A stretch of 64,000 nucleotides of DNA from Glycomyces albidus (GTDB lineage Bacteria > Actinomycetota > Actinomycetes > Mycobacteriales > Micromonosporaceae), in contig NZ_WIAO01000001.1 of assembly GCF_009451885.1 (NCBI RefSeq), positions 186,001-250,000 of the forward strand, written 5' to 3'. This document shows, in pieces, positions 52,045-61,295 of this stretch (position 1 is the stretch's first letter; every line of letters begins with the position of its first letter). The translations under genes and the position numbers were made by a program. The notes beneath the pieces were generated by a model. That model was not told the DNA's origin. It saw only the letters and a program-made list of their open reading frames with translations, and ran no database searches.

Positions 52045-53640
52045 TCAGTGATGCCGTCCTGCACCTTCCCGGAGGCCTCCTCGCCGGCGCACTCGCTTCG
52101 GCGCCTGAATGCCATCGGTGGCGCCGGGCGCCCCGATCGGTCCGGCGCTCCGGTTCCGGGCGCGGATCCGCCGCGACGATTCCCCCGTGCCGTAGAGGCA
52201 TCCGACCGCCAGCGCCGCGAGCAGCAGGGCCGGAAGGAGCAGTGCGCTGGAAGTCGCCGCCGCGATGCCCTCGCGCAATGCGGGATCGTCGGTGGGCTGC
52301 AGGGTCTGCGCCAGGTCGGCGTTCGCGTCCGCGTTCGCCAGGCCCGCTTGCAGCACCGCGCTGACGGCGGCGCTGCCGACCGCGAAACCAAGGATCCGCA
52401 AGGTGCTCATGGCCCCGGCCGCGGCGCCGGTCAGGGATTGCGGGACGTGGGCCATCGCCAGGACGGTGGGCGGGGCGAAGACCACGCCCATGCCGACGCC
52501 GAACACCACCAGACCCGGCAGCAGCAGGGCCCAGTGCGGTCCCGCCGCGATGCCGCCGGACAGGGCGAACAGGCCGGCGGACATCGACCCCAGTCCGGCC
52601 AGGATCGGGCCGCGCCCGCCGTGGCGGTCGGTCAGGCGCCCCGACAGGACGGCGAACGGCACCGACACGGCCGGGCCGAGGGCGATGAGCAGCCCCGCCT
52701 GCGTCGGTCCCAGTCCGGCGACCGTGCGCAACTGCACGACCGTCACCAGCACCATGCCGGCCACCGCGCACGACAGGGCCCCTGTGGTCACGGCCATGAG
52801 GAGGAACTGGTGTGCGCGCAGGACCGCGAACGGCACCAGCGGATCCCGCGACTGCCGGCGGCGCTGCTGCAAGGCGACCGCGGCGGTCAGTGCGGCGAGG
52901 ACCGCGAGGGCGGCAGGGAGTGCCGCCGGCCCGAGCAGCCGCCGCAGCGGCTCGGGGACCCCCTCGAGCAGGAGGTGGACCGCGGCGGCGAGCAGCGCCG
53001 CCAACAGGACCGCACCCGTCAGGTCGAGGCCGGCCGTTCGGGCGGACGGCAGGCGCGGCAGCAGCGGGGTGCAGGCCAGCGCGGCGGCGGCCCAGAGGCC
53101 GATGCCGCCGTAGACCCATCGCCAGTCCAGGTGCTCGGTGATCAGGCCGCCGAGCGCGGGCCCGGTGGCGACGGCCAGCCCGGCCACCATTCCCCATGCG
53201 CCCAGGGCGCGGCCGCGCCGCTCCGGCGGGAAGGTCCGGGTGAGGATGGTCAGCGTCTGGGGGGTCACGAGTGCGGCACCGATGCCCTGGAGCGCCCGGG
53301 CGGCCACCAATGTGGACGGGTTCGGGGCCAGTGCGCAGACCGCCGAAGCCGCTGCCACCAGGAGCAGTCCGATGGCGAGCGCTCGGCGCGGGCCGAGGTG
53401 GTCGCCGAGGCGGCCGGCCAGCGGCAGCAGCGCGGCGAAGGCCAGCAGGTAGCCGTTCACCACCCACATCATCTGGGTCAGTGACGCGTCGAGGTCGGCC
53501 GCGGTGGTCGGCACCGCGACATTCGCCAGCGAGACGGTGGCGCTGAGCAGGAAGACGCTCAGCAGGAGGACGGCGAGGACGCGGCGGCACTCGCCGGTGT
53601 CGGGTTCGCGCAGTCGCGGGCGCGGGAGGGTCGTAGTCAT
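52045..53640 (-). CDS. MFS drug transporter, DHA2 (14-helix) family
   Basis: A 531-residue exporter with about 14 helices. Motif A-like GRLGDHLGPRRALAIGLLLV, motif C in WGMVAGLAVATGPALGGLITEHLDWRWVY, and the typical opening LASLSVALPTTA-like segment (VSLANVAVPTTAADL). A Pro/Arg-rich tail follows residue 480. ATG at 53640; the frame upstream is shadow. Divergent from a MocR-type regulator with a gap of 47 bases, so probably its target. The substrate is probably a drug or antibiotic. Confidence 0.93.
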   Translation of the reverse strand: MTTTLPRPRLREPDTGECRRVLAVLLLSVFLLSATVSLANVAVPTTAADLDASLTQMMWVVNGYLLAFAALLPLAGRLGDHLGPRRALAIGLLLVAAASAVCALAPNPSTLVAARALQGIGAALVTPQTLTILTRTFPPERRGRALGAWGMVAGLAVATGPALGGLITEHLDWRWVYGGIGLWAAAALACTPLLPRLPSARTAGLDLTGAVLLAALLAAAVHLLLEGVPEPLRRLLGPAALPAALAVLAALTAAVALQQRRRQSRDPLVPFAVLRAHQFLLMAVTTGALSCAVAGMVLVTVVQLRTVAGLGPTQAGLLIALGPAVSVPFAVLSGRLTDRHGGRGPILAGLGSMSAGLFALSGGIAAGPHWALLLPGLVVFGVGMGVVFAPPTVLAMAHVPQSLTGAAAGAMSTLRILGFAVGSAAVSAVLQAGLANADANADLAQTLQPTDDPALREGIAAATSSALLLPALLLAALAVGCLYGTGESSRRIRARNRSAGPIGAPGATDGIQAPKRVRRRGGLREGAGRHH

Positions 53641-53687
53641 GGCATGAAGTCTCATGGCCGAGCGGCCCAGTGTTAAGGTCCAGTTCG

Positions 53688-55085
53688 ATGAAGGAAGACT
53701 GGTCCGCTTTGCGGGAGCTGCTCCTGCCGCCGGTGTCCGAAGGCGGGCAGCGAGGCCGACGGCTCGAGCGTGCACTGCGCGAGGCGATGCGCGACGGACG
53801 CCTGCCGGCCGGCACCAGGCTGCCCGGTACGCGCGACCTCGGCGCCCAACTGGGTCTGGCTCGCGGCACCGTCGCCGCCGCTTACACCCAGCTGCGGGCC
53901 GAGGGCTATCTGACGGCCCGGCCCGGTTCCGGTACCCGCGTAGCGGACTCGGTCGCAGCGCCGGTCCCTGCGGCCGAGCCCGATCCTTCCCCGCCGGAGT
54001 GGCGGTTCCGGCTGACGCCCGGCCTGCCGTCGCTGGCGGAGTTCCCGCGCCGGGCCTGGCTGAGGGCGGTCGCCACCGCCGCGGAACGGCTGCCCGATGC
54101 CGCCCTGGGCTATCCGGACGCCGCCGGCCTGCCGCAACTGCGCGCCGAGCTCGCTGCCTACCTGGGGCGGGTGCGGGCGCTGGCGGCGGGCGCCGAGGAC
54201 CTGGTCGTCACCCACGGCACCTTCGACGCGCTGGGCATGGTGGCGGGATCGCTGGTGGCAGCGGGCCACCGGTCGATCGCGATCGAGGACCCCAGCGGGA
54301 CCGACCAGGCCGAGCTGCTCCGCGACCGGGGCCTCGAGACGGTACCGGTGCCCGTGGACGGCCACGGCCTCAGGGTCGACGACCTGGCCCGGACCGGGTG
54401 CCGCGCCGTCATCGTGACACCCGCCCACCAGTATCCGACCGGAGTCGCCCTCTCCGCGGAGCGGCGGCGCGAGCTCATCGCCTGGGCTCGTGAACGCGAC
54501 GGCCTCATCGTGGAGGACGACTACGACGCGGAGTACCGCTATGACCGTCCCGCCGCCGCGGCCCTGCAGAACATGGATCCGGGGCGGGTGGTGTACGTGG
54601 GCTCGGTCAGCAAGACGCTGGCTCCGGCCGTGCGGCTGGGATGGCTGGCCGCGCCGGCCGCGCTGCGCCCGGACCTGGTGCGGCGCAAGTGGCTGGCCAG
54701 CCGCGGGTGCGGCGTGTTCGAGCAGGCCGGATTCGCCGAGCTGCTGCGCGGCGGCGGCTACGACCGCCACCTTCGCCGCACCCGCCTCGTCTACCGGCGC
54801 CGGCGCGACGCCCTGGTCGAGGCGGTCGCCCGCCACCTGCCCGAAGCCGCGCTGCAGGGCCTGGACGCGGGGCTGCACCTGCTTCTGGTCCTCCCCGAGG
54901 GCGGCGACGACGCGGCCGTCGCCCGGGCGGCGGCACGGTCGCAGATCCGGGTCTCGCCCTTGTCGGACTACCTGCACGCAAGGGAGGCGCCGCCCGCTCT
55001 GGTGCTGGGCTTCGCCGGGCTCACTCCCGCCAGGATCGATGCGGCGATCGCCTCCCTGGCCGAGTCGGTCGCGCAGGCGGCGTGA
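53688..55085 (+). CDS. MocR/PdxR-type GntR regulator with aminotransferase domain
   Basis: A 465-residue regulator. N-terminal GntR winged helix about 15-85 (RLERALREAMRDGRLPAGTRLPGTRDLGAQLGLARGTVA). A class I aminotransferase-like domain follows (about 110-460): VTHGTFDALG, TPAHQYPTGV, VEDDYDAEYRYDR and the PLP-binding Lys in SVSKTLAPAVRLG. This fold binds PLP and an amine ligand. The gene is divergent from the MFS exporter (47 bases), so it probably controls it. ATG with no strong ribosome site. Confidence 0.93.
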   Translation: MKEDWSALRELLLPPVSEGGQRGRRLERALREAMRDGRLPAGTRLPGTRDLGAQLGLARGTVAAAYTQLRAEGYLTARPGSGTRVADSVAAPVPAAEPDPSPPEWRFRLTPGLPSLAEFPRRAWLRAVATAAERLPDAALGYPDAAGLPQLRAELAAYLGRVRALAAGAEDLVVTHGTFDALGMVAGSLVAAGHRSIAIEDPSGTDQAELLRDRGLETVPVPVDGHGLRVDDLARTGCRAVIVTPAHQYPTGVALSAERRRELIAWARERDGLIVEDDYDAEYRYDRPAAAALQNMDPGRVVYVGSVSKTLAPAVRLGWLAAPAALRPDLVRRKWLASRGCGVFEQAGFAELLRGGGYDRHLRRTRLVYRRRRDALVEAVARHLPEAALQGLDAGLHLLLVLPEGGDDAAVARAAARSQIRVSPLSDYLHAREAPPALVLGFAGLTPARIDAAIASLAESVAQAA

Positions 55086-55239
55086 GGGCTGACCCGCGAT
55101 TCGTCGGAATCCCTGCGGCTCCCGGCCGGCGCGGTGACCGGGCTCGAGGGCCCGCGGGACCGATAGCGCGTCCCGGTCGACCGGGCGCCGATCGCCGCGC
55201 GCAGGCGAGGCATCGCCGGGGCCTTGTTCGCGGTGCTCC

Positions 55240-55620
55240 TCAATCGGCGCGTCGGACGAGGTGCGGGACTCCTACCGGGTTCGTGATCCAGTGGCCCGCC
55301 ATGCCGGGCGGCAGGGGCTCGAGCTCGTCTCGGGGGAACACGCCGTGCCCGGCCAGGTGGTCGGTGGCCTGTTCTACGTCGTCGGTGAACAGTTCCAGCC
55401 AGAGCTCGGCGCTCGTGTAGTTGTCGACTCGGTCGAGCCAGAGCGTCACCGGTCCGAACCGCACGGAGGCGGACTGCTGGACGCCGGCCGCGATGTCGGC
55501 TCCGCTCTCGTCGACGACGTCCATGCCCAGGACGTCCCGGTAGAAGGCGACGGTCTGCTCGAACTGCGCTTTGGGGAGCTTCATGGCGATGTTCTGACCG
55601 CCGCGGAACCGCGGGTTCAT
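55240..55620 (-). CDS. Glyoxalase/bleomycin-resistance (VOC) protein
   Basis: A 126-residue VOC-fold protein (beta-alpha-beta-beta-beta modules). AFYRDVLGMDVVD, LWLELFTDDVEQATDHLAGHG and HWITNPVGVPHLVR are the usual segments. Its ATG overlaps the stop of the ArsR gene upstream (ATGA), so it is the third gene of an operon with AHSA1 and ArsR genes. Ligand unknown. Confidence 0.9.
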   Translation of the reverse strand: MNPRFRGGQNIAMKLPKAQFEQTVAFYRDVLGMDVVDESGADIAAGVQQSASVRFGPVTLWLDRVDNYTSAELWLELFTDDVEQATDHLAGHGVFPRDELEPLPPGMAGHWITNPVGVPHLVRRAD

Positions 55621-55964
55621 GATCGGTCCTCCGATGTTCTCTCGAGGTGGTCCTGCAAGGTCTGCAGGCGCGTGTCCCAGTCCCGTGCCATCGCGGCGAG
55701 GAACTGCTGCGCCACTTGTATCGGTGCGGAGCGCAGCCGGTACCGCACGCGCCGGCCTTCTCTCGGTTCCGGTGCCACCAGACCCGCCTCGGCGAGGAGG
55801 GTCAGGTGCTTGGCGACCGCCTGTCTTGTGATCGGCAGCCGCTCGGCGAGTTCGGTGACGGTGGCGGGGCCCCCGGACGTCAGCTCGGTCAGCACGGCGC
55901 GCCGCGTCGGGTCGGCGAGCGCGACGAAGACCTGTTCGGCGATCGACTCCGTGTCAGGAGGCAT
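55617..55964 (-). CDS. ArsR-family regulator of the AHSA1 operon
   Basis: A 115-residue winged-helix repressor (ALADPTRRAVLTELTSGGPA, ITRQAVAKHLTLLAEAGLV, wing REGRRVRYRLR, final helix IQVAQQFLAAMARDWD). This is the non-metal class normally partnered by SRPBCC/AHSA1 proteins. Start ATG 55964 lies within the end of the AHSA1 gene (overlap of 11 bases); stop overlaps the VOC gene. It likely binds the twin GCAACC-N4-GGTTGC sites. Confidence 0.92.
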   Translation of the reverse strand: MPPDTESIAEQVFVALADPTRRAVLTELTSGGPATVTELAERLPITRQAVAKHLTLLAEAGLVAPEPREGRRVRYRLRSAPIQVAQQFLAAMARDWDTRLQTLQDHLERTSEDRS

Positions 55965-56385
55965 CGAGGTATCCGACGAGCTCGTCGAGTTCGCTCGACC
56001 AGCCTTCGACATTGCCTTCGAACGCCTCGCGGTGGAGGTTCTCGGGGAGCTGCGCGAATCCGGTCTCGACCACGCGCAGCAGCGTGCCCGCGCCCACCGG
56101 TTCGAGTGCGAACTCGACATAGGTGCGCCTCGGGTCGTCCTCGGGCAGCCCGGTGATGGGCCAGGTGAATCCGAAGACCTTGCCCTCCTCTACGCGCTCG
56201 ACCCGCAGTTCGGCGGTCTCGCCCCCGGGCCACCGCATCCACCCCGGCCCGCCCGGACGCAGATCGATCCGGGCTTCGGTACCGAACCAGCCGCTCAGGC
56301 CCTCGGCGGTGGTCAGCGCGGCCCACACCTTCTCCGGTGAATGAGCGAGCTCCACAGTGCGCTCGATACGGTCCGGAAATCCCAT
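55954..56385 (-). CDS. AHSA1/SRPBCC domain protein
   Basis: A 143-residue AHSA1-type protein. IERTVELAHSPEKVWAALTTAEGLSGWFG is the signature opening, PGGPGWMRWPGGETAELRVERVE and TLLRVVETGFAQLPE follow. First gene of the operon with ArsR and VOC genes. Such SRPBCC/ArsR pairs are common in actinobacteria; the ligand is unknown. The operator lies between 56404 and 56446, just upstream. Confidence 0.9.
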   Translation of the reverse strand: MGFPDRIERTVELAHSPEKVWAALTTAEGLSGWFGTEARIDLRPGGPGWMRWPGGETAELRVERVEEGKVFGFTWPITGLPEDDPRRTYVEFALEPVGAGTLLRVVETGFAQLPENLHREAFEGNVEGWSSELDELVGYLDAS

Positions 56386-56403
56386 GTCCTGCCTCCTGTG
56401 AAT

Positions 56404-56446
56404 CGCAACCTACTGGTTGCCATAGTAACGCAACCTATCGGTTGCG
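56404..56446 (-). promoter_or_regulatory. Twin ArsR operator sites, GCAACC-N4-GGTTGC
   Basis: Two 16-17-bp palindromes: CGCAACCTACTGGTTGC (56404-56420) and CGCAACCTATCGGTTGCG (56429-56446), about 26 bp apart, upstream of the AHSA1 start. Confidence 0.85.
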
Positions 56447-56725
56447 TCAATGATCCCGGGAGGTCCTGCCGGGCCCCGTCCGTGGAGTCGGCATTCGGCC
56501 GGTCCGACGCAAACGCAGCAGACAGGCTCGATTCGTCGGCCGCCATCCGGCACGGCCACCGACAGGAGAAGATTGCGAAGGCTCTGGTGGGTCCGCCGCG
56601 GTACGCCCAAAGCCCCGGGGCTCCGTACGGACCGACCCCCACTGTGACCGAGGTGGTGGCGGCTGATCCCTACACTGAGCGCGTTTCTCCGTCCTTTGCC
56701 CGACAAGAGAGCAGATCACCGCACC

Positions 56726-58042
56726 ATGAGAATCAGAGCAGCGAGAATCAGAGCGGCCCTGTGCTGCCTCGCCGCCTCGGGAATGCTCCTGAGCGCATGC
56801 AGCGACGACCCCGGGACCATCGACGAATCCGGAGGCGATGCCACCACTGCCGAAGCCGCCGAAGAGCCGGCGCAGGCCCAGGCGTTCGACCCTCCGAAGC
56901 AGTTCGACGCCGCAGCGGGCGTGGCGCTTCCGGAGGAGGCCGTGCTCTCCAAGATGAACACCACGGGCGTCAACGTCCAAGAGCTCCCGGTCGCGCTCGT
57001 CGGCACCAAGGCGTTCATCGCCTCCGCGGAGCGGCTCCAGGTCGTCGACACCGCCACCGGGGAGGCGCTCCCCGACGTCGTGCCGCCGACCGGGACCCCA
57101 ATGGCCCCGATGGTGGCGACCGGCCTGGTGGGAGAGAACCCGTACGAGGCCCCGCTCGCCGTCGACTCAGGCGGCACGAGCCTGGTCGTCGCACCGTTCA
57201 TCGTCAGCGGCGATGACGGAGACTACGACCTCGACGTCGTCGCGGTGGACGCGGTCACCGGGGAGGTCGCGTTCGACGTCCCGGTCGATCTGCCCCAGCT
57301 CACCTTCAACGGCTACGCGCACGCCGAGGCCCTCGGCGAGTCCGGCGGCGTCGTCGTGATCGGAGTCGGGGACCAGTACACCGTCGCCGTCGACCTGGCC
57401 GCGCAGGCCCTGGCATGGGAGAGCCCGATGGCGCCCGATGCCGTCTCCGGTGATGTCGTGATCGGGTCGACGGACACCGGCGGCTACGGGAGGGACGCGC
57501 TCCTCATCGCCGACGGCACGCCGAAGTGGCAGGGCAAGGACCTCGGCCTCGACGGCCTCGGCGGCACGTACACCATCGCGGCCGCCGGCCCGAACTTCTT
57601 CGTCGTCCTCGGATCGAACTACACCCTCACCGACGGCCAGCAGCCCTACGACATGCTCTTCGACACCGCCACCGGCGAGGTCGTCCGCCAGGACGAGCGG
57701 GACTTGAGCGGGCACGAATGCAGGTTCGACGGAATGGAGACCGTCGTGTGCTTCTACCGCTCTCCGGACAACTGGGTGGCCGCGATGGACGCCGAGACCG
57801 GCGAATGGCTCTGGGAGACTACCGCGACCGCGCCCGGCGTCAACGTCACGGCCGTGTGGCACGGCGTCGTCTACGGCGTCGGGAGCAGCGGTCCGGCCAC
57901 CCTCGACGCCCGCACCGGTGCCGACACCGGCACCGCCCCGGGTGTTGCTCCATACGTCGTCAACGAGTACACCGCGATCGCCGACACCGTGGCCGGCGAG
58001 TGGGGCGGAGGCGGCGTCTCGGCCTACCCCGCGATCGGATAG
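56726..58042 (+). CDS. PQQ-type beta-propeller lipoprotein
   Basis: A 438-residue exported lipoprotein: lipobox LLSAC with Cys25. The body has a repeated Trp/Asp-x-x-TGE pattern of PQQ/WD-like blades (VVDTATGEALPD, VDAVTGEVAFD, LAWESPMAP, FDTATGEVVRQ, MDAETGEWLWET, LDARTGADTG) with about seven blades. No enzyme residues are recognised. Such lipoproteins act as scaffolds or sensors; function unknown. The gene is single, with a strong terminator. Confidence 0.85.
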   Translation: MRIRAARIRAALCCLAASGMLLSACSDDPGTIDESGGDATTAEAAEEPAQAQAFDPPKQFDAAAGVALPEEAVLSKMNTTGVNVQELPVALVGTKAFIASAERLQVVDTATGEALPDVVPPTGTPMAPMVATGLVGENPYEAPLAVDSGGTSLVVAPFIVSGDDGDYDLDVVAVDAVTGEVAFDVPVDLPQLTFNGYAHAEALGESGGVVVIGVGDQYTVAVDLAAQALAWESPMAPDAVSGDVVIGSTDTGGYGRDALLIADGTPKWQGKDLGLDGLGGTYTIAAAGPNFFVVLGSNYTLTDGQQPYDMLFDTATGEVVRQDERDLSGHECRFDGMETVVCFYRSPDNWVAAMDAETGEWLWETTATAPGVNVTAVWHGVVYGVGSSGPATLDARTGADTGTAPGVAPYVVNEYTAIADTVAGEWGGGGVSAYPAIG

Positions 58043-58066
58043 CACTCCCCCGCGGGAGAGCCCGAG

Positions 58067-58106
58067 TCGATCGGGGCCGGCGCACGCGAGCGCCGGCCCC
58101 GATCGA
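58067..58106. terminator. Strong terminator after the propeller gene
   Basis: Perfect 17-bp arms, 58067-58083 and 58090-58106 (TCGATCGGGGCCGGCGC), loop of six; may serve both convergent genes. Confidence 0.75.
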
Positions 58107-58197
58107 CGAGCGGCGAGCACGTCGGCAAAGGAGTGCCGGTCGGACTCCCGGCCCGGCGAGGGACGCGATGCGCGTCGTCGCGTGCCGCCCGCGGAGG

Positions 58198-58779
58198 TCA
58201 GCGGCGCACCCGGTAGCGCAGGTGAAGGACCCGGTCGCCTTGCAGCACCACGTCGGGATCCTCCAGCAGGTGCTGCGCGTCGACGGACCCGAAGTAGCGC
58301 TTGCCGGACCCGAACACGACGGGTGCGACGTCCATGCGCACCTCGTCGACCAGGCCGGCGGCGAGCGCCTGGCCGCCGACGTCGCCGGCGGCGACCTCGA
58401 CCAGGCGGTCCCCTGCGAGCTCCTGCGCCTTGGCCACGGCCGCCTCGACACCGTCGACGAAGTGGAACGGCGCCTCGGGGTCCCAGCCCTCGGGCTTCGG
58501 GCGGTGCGTCACGACGACAACATGGTCGATCCCGCCCGGGGGCTTCCCGTCCCAGCCGTCCGTGAGGTCGAAGACGCGGCGGCCGGCGATCGTGGTCCCG
58601 ATCTGGTCCCAGTACGGACGGGTGTAGTCGTAGGACGTCTGGGACACCTTCACTTCGCCGCTCTCGTCCAGCGGGACGTCGCCGTTGACCAACCATTCGA
58701 ACAGCGGTCCGGGCTGGTCGCGGTCGTCCGCGATGAAGCCGTCCACCGACACCGTGCCGTACATGACCACCTTGCCCAC
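58198..58779 (-). CDS. RibD C-terminal (dihydrofolate reductase-like) protein
   Basis: A 193-residue protein of the RibD-C family. MYGTVSVDGFIADDRDQPG, TTIAGRRVFDLTDGWDG, GGIDHVVVVTHRP and the Gly-rich NADP region VAAGDVGGQALAAGLVDEVRMDVAPVVFGSG are recognised. GTG start with GAGGAGCG upstream; ATG 58764 is an alternative. Probably an NADPH reductase; substrate unknown. Confidence 0.9.
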   Translation of the reverse strand: MGKVVMYGTVSVDGFIADDRDQPGPLFEWLVNGDVPLDESGEVKVSQTSYDYTRPYWDQIGTTIAGRRVFDLTDGWDGKPPGGIDHVVVVTHRPKPEGWDPEAPFHFVDGVEAAVAKAQELAGDRLVEVAAGDVGGQALAAGLVDEVRMDVAPVVFGSGKRYFGSVDAQHLLEDPDVVLQGDRVLHLRYRVRR

Positions 58780-58846
58780 GGGGCGCTCCTCTGCTCTCGG
58801 TTGCCCCTCAAACTAGCGCGTCCTGAGTGGTCGGTCTTGTAAGAAA

Positions 58847-59683
58847 TCAATCGGCCGGCAGCGGCCAGCTGTCGAGGACATGGCCGGGGTGCTCGCGAAG
58901 GAACCGCCGCCGGACTTCGACGTACCGGGTCGGCGTGAGCCCGGTGAACTCCCGGAACTCGTGGTTGAAGTGGGCCTGGTCGAAGTAGCCCGCGCTACTG
59001 GCGAGCTCGCCCCAGTCGACCGGTCCGGCGGGGTCGATCGCGAACGCGGCGGCGGCGAAGCGGTGGGTGCGGGCCAGGCGCTTCGGCGTGACGCCGATGT
59101 GCTCCTTGAACCGCTGGGCCAGGTGCGTGCTGCTGACGCCGGCCGCCGAGCTCAGGTCGCCGATCGACACCGCCCCGCCGGCCGCTGCGATGACGCTGCT
59201 CGCATGGCGGACCAGCCCCAGGCCGGCCGTCTCGCGCAGCCGCCGCACGAGCTCCTCCTCGAGCAGCGTGAGCATTTCGTGCGGCCCGGCGGCTGCGGCC
59301 AACCGGTCCTGCAACTCGGTGACGGCGGACCGGCCCCACACCTGCTCGATCGTCACCGGCCGGTCGCGCAGCTCGGCCGCGGGCATCGACAGGAACGGTC
59401 CCATCCCCCACGGTTTGAAGTGCACGCCGACCGACCGGGTCCGGGGCGGATAGCCGAACTCCCACGCACGGGTGGGCATGGTGACCACGCAGCCGTCGGC
59501 GTAGTCGGCCGGCTCGCCGTCGGTGCCGGCCCGGATGCGGAACGGCGCCCCGAGGTTGACGATGAGCAGCGCCGCCGGCGGCGGCAGCGTCAGCCGGGCG
59601 TACGGCGGCGCCCCCTCCAGGTAGTAGAGGTCGTCGATCAGCCCGTCCAGCGGCGGTCGCGGCACTCTGGACACGTACTCCAT
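58847..59683 (-). CDS. AraC family regulator
   Basis: A 278-residue regulator. N-terminal cupin-like sensing part to about residue 140 (PPPAALLIVNLGAPFRIRAG, FGYPPRTRSVGVHFKP), C-terminal AraC double helix-turn-helix (about 175-270: GAVSIGDLSSAAGVSSTHLAQRFKEHIGVTPKRLAR and DQAHFNHEFREFTGLTPTRYVE). It precedes the RibD-C gene by about 67 bases on the same strand, so the two may be cotranscribed. Confidence 0.9.
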   Translation of the reverse strand: MEYVSRVPRPPLDGLIDDLYYLEGAPPYARLTLPPPAALLIVNLGAPFRIRAGTDGEPADYADGCVVTMPTRAWEFGYPPRTRSVGVHFKPWGMGPFLSMPAAELRDRPVTIEQVWGRSAVTELQDRLAAAAGPHEMLTLLEEELVRRLRETAGLGLVRHASSVIAAAGGAVSIGDLSSAAGVSSTHLAQRFKEHIGVTPKRLARTHRFAAAAFAIDPAGPVDWGELASSAGYFDQAHFNHEFREFTGLTPTRYVEVRRRFLREHPGHVLDSWPLPAD

Positions 59684-59837
59684 GCCCACAGCATCGCCGA
59701 CGCGTCCCCTGCATCGCGCGCCGGGACGGCCGGGTCCAGGCGTTCGTTCCCCGGGCGCAGCGCGCCGATACCTGCTTCGGCGCACCGGCATTCGCCCCAG
59801 GCCGCCATGCGCGAACAGAGCCCCTCGAGAGCGGTCC

Positions 59838-59866
59838 GGAGCGCCGAGCCGTCGGCTCGGCGCTCC
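59838..59866 (-). terminator. Terminator downstream of the esterase gene
   Basis: Perfect 13-bp arms, 59838-59850 and 59854-59866 (GGAGCGCCGAGCC), loop GTC. Confidence 0.7.
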
Positions 59867-59882
59867 TCACTGCGGGGTGCGG

Positions 59883-61205
59883 CTAACGCAGGGCCCATTG
59901 CTGGTTGGATCCGCCCGTGCAGGTCCACAGGATGAGCGGCGTGCCGTTGCGGGTGCCGCCGCCGAAGGCGTCCAGGCAGAGGCCGCTGCGGGCGTTGGTG
60001 ATCGTGCCGTCGGCGTTGACGTTCCAGAGCTGGTGCGCACCGCCGGTGCAGTCGCCGATCACGGCCTTGGTGCCGCCGGCCGTGCCCGCGGCCTGCGCCT
60101 CGAGGCACTTGCCGTTCACCTGCAGCTCGCCGGTCGCGGTGTGTGTGAACGTCTGGTCGGCGCCGCCGCTGCACCTCCACAGCACCGCCTGCGTCCCGTT
60201 CACCGTCCCCGTGCCGGGGAGGTGCGCGCAGCGGTTCGACGCCTCGCCCGCGATCTCGCCGACGACCGGCTCGGCGGGCGTCAGGCCGAGGAAGCGGAGC
60301 GTCTCCATGAGCCGGTGCGGCACACCGTGGTCGACGCCCGCGAAGCTGACCGCCTCGACCAGCGCCTGGCCGCCGATGGTGCCGTAGCGGGTGCGGGTCG
60401 CGTTCGGCTCCGGGTGGTCGGTGAACTCCGCGACCTGGTCGGTGCCGTGGACGTCGGTCCACTGGTCGATCTGCTCCCCGAAGTTCGGGTAGTAGAGCGC
60501 CTGGTCCTCGGTGCCGTGGAAGATCTGCATGCGCGGCCAGGGCCCGTCGTAACCGGGGTTGGCGCTGCGGACCGCGTCGCCCCACTCCTGCGGGGTGCGG
60601 TCGATCATCCCGGTCGCGCAGGTGCTGTTCCACTCCGAACCGTCGGTCGTCGCGAAGCACGTGAACGGCACACCCGCGTAGACCGACCCGGCCTTGAACA
60701 CCTCGGGGTAGACCCCGAGCAGGACGTTGGTCATCATCGCGCCCGAGGAGATGCCGGTGGCGAAGACCCGGTCCGCGTCGCCGCCGAGTTCGTCGACGGC
60801 GTAGTCCACCATCGACTTGATGCTCGCCGAGTCGCCGCCGGTCCCGGTGAGCGACGCCTGCGAGGCGACGTCGAAGCACTTGCTCTCGCGAGTGACCGAC
60901 GGGTAGACGACGATGTACCCGTACTGGTCGGCCATCTCGTCGAACTGCATCCAGTCGTAGAGGTTGGCCGCGGAGCCGGTGCACCAGTGGTTGGAGACGA
61001 GGATCGCCGGATTCGGTCCGACATCATCGGGCACGTACACGTACATCTCGAGGTTGCCGGGGTTGTCCCCGAAGTCGGTGATCTGAGTGAACTGCGCGGC
61101 GTGCGCCGCTTTCGGGGCTGCGAAGACCGCCAGTGCGGACGCCAGCGCGAGCGCGGTCGCGAAGACCGCCGCCGCACCGCGGCGCCATCGGTGGACTGCC
61201 GACAT
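59883..61205 (-). CDS. Secreted PHB-depolymerase-type esterase with CBM13
   Basis: A 440-residue secreted enzyme. Signal peptide about 1-36 (ends AKAAHAA). The alpha/beta-hydrolase part (about 37-315) is an Esterase_PHB/LpqC (CE1-like) domain, with opening EMYVYVPDDVGPNPAILVSN, nucleophile GISSGAMM near residue 155, and Cys residues. The C-terminal about 120 residues are a ricin-type CBM13 with repeated Q-x-W/F (DQTF, HQLW, NQQW). Probably an acetylxylan or feruloyl-type esterase acting with the GH74 enzyme upstream. Rationale is genomic context. Confidence 0.92.
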   Translation of the reverse strand: MSAVHRWRRGAAAVFATALALASALAVFAAPKAAHAAQFTQITDFGDNPGNLEMYVYVPDDVGPNPAILVSNHWCTGSAANLYDWMQFDEMADQYGYIVVYPSVTRESKCFDVASQASLTGTGGDSASIKSMVDYAVDELGGDADRVFATGISSGAMMTNVLLGVYPEVFKAGSVYAGVPFTCFATTDGSEWNSTCATGMIDRTPQEWGDAVRSANPGYDGPWPRMQIFHGTEDQALYYPNFGEQIDQWTDVHGTDQVAEFTDHPEPNATRTRYGTIGGQALVEAVSFAGVDHGVPHRLMETLRFLGLTPAEPVVGEIAGEASNRCAHLPGTGTVNGTQAVLWRCSGGADQTFTHTATGELQVNGKCLEAQAAGTAGGTKAVIGDCTGGAHQLWNVNADGTITNARSGLCLDAFGGGTRNGTPLILWTCTGGSNQQWALR

Positions 61206-61223
61206 GGAATGGTCCTTCCTTGC

Positions 61224-61263
61224 GGACGCGGGCCCGGCGCCGTCATGCGCCGGACCCGCGTCC
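61224..61263 (-). terminator. Terminator between GH74 and esterase genes
   Basis: 17-base arms 61224-61240 and 61247-61263 with one mismatch, loop CGTCAT. Confidence 0.65.
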
Positions 61264-61295
61264 AGGGGCTCGTCAGGGTGCGGGGACCGGGGTCA

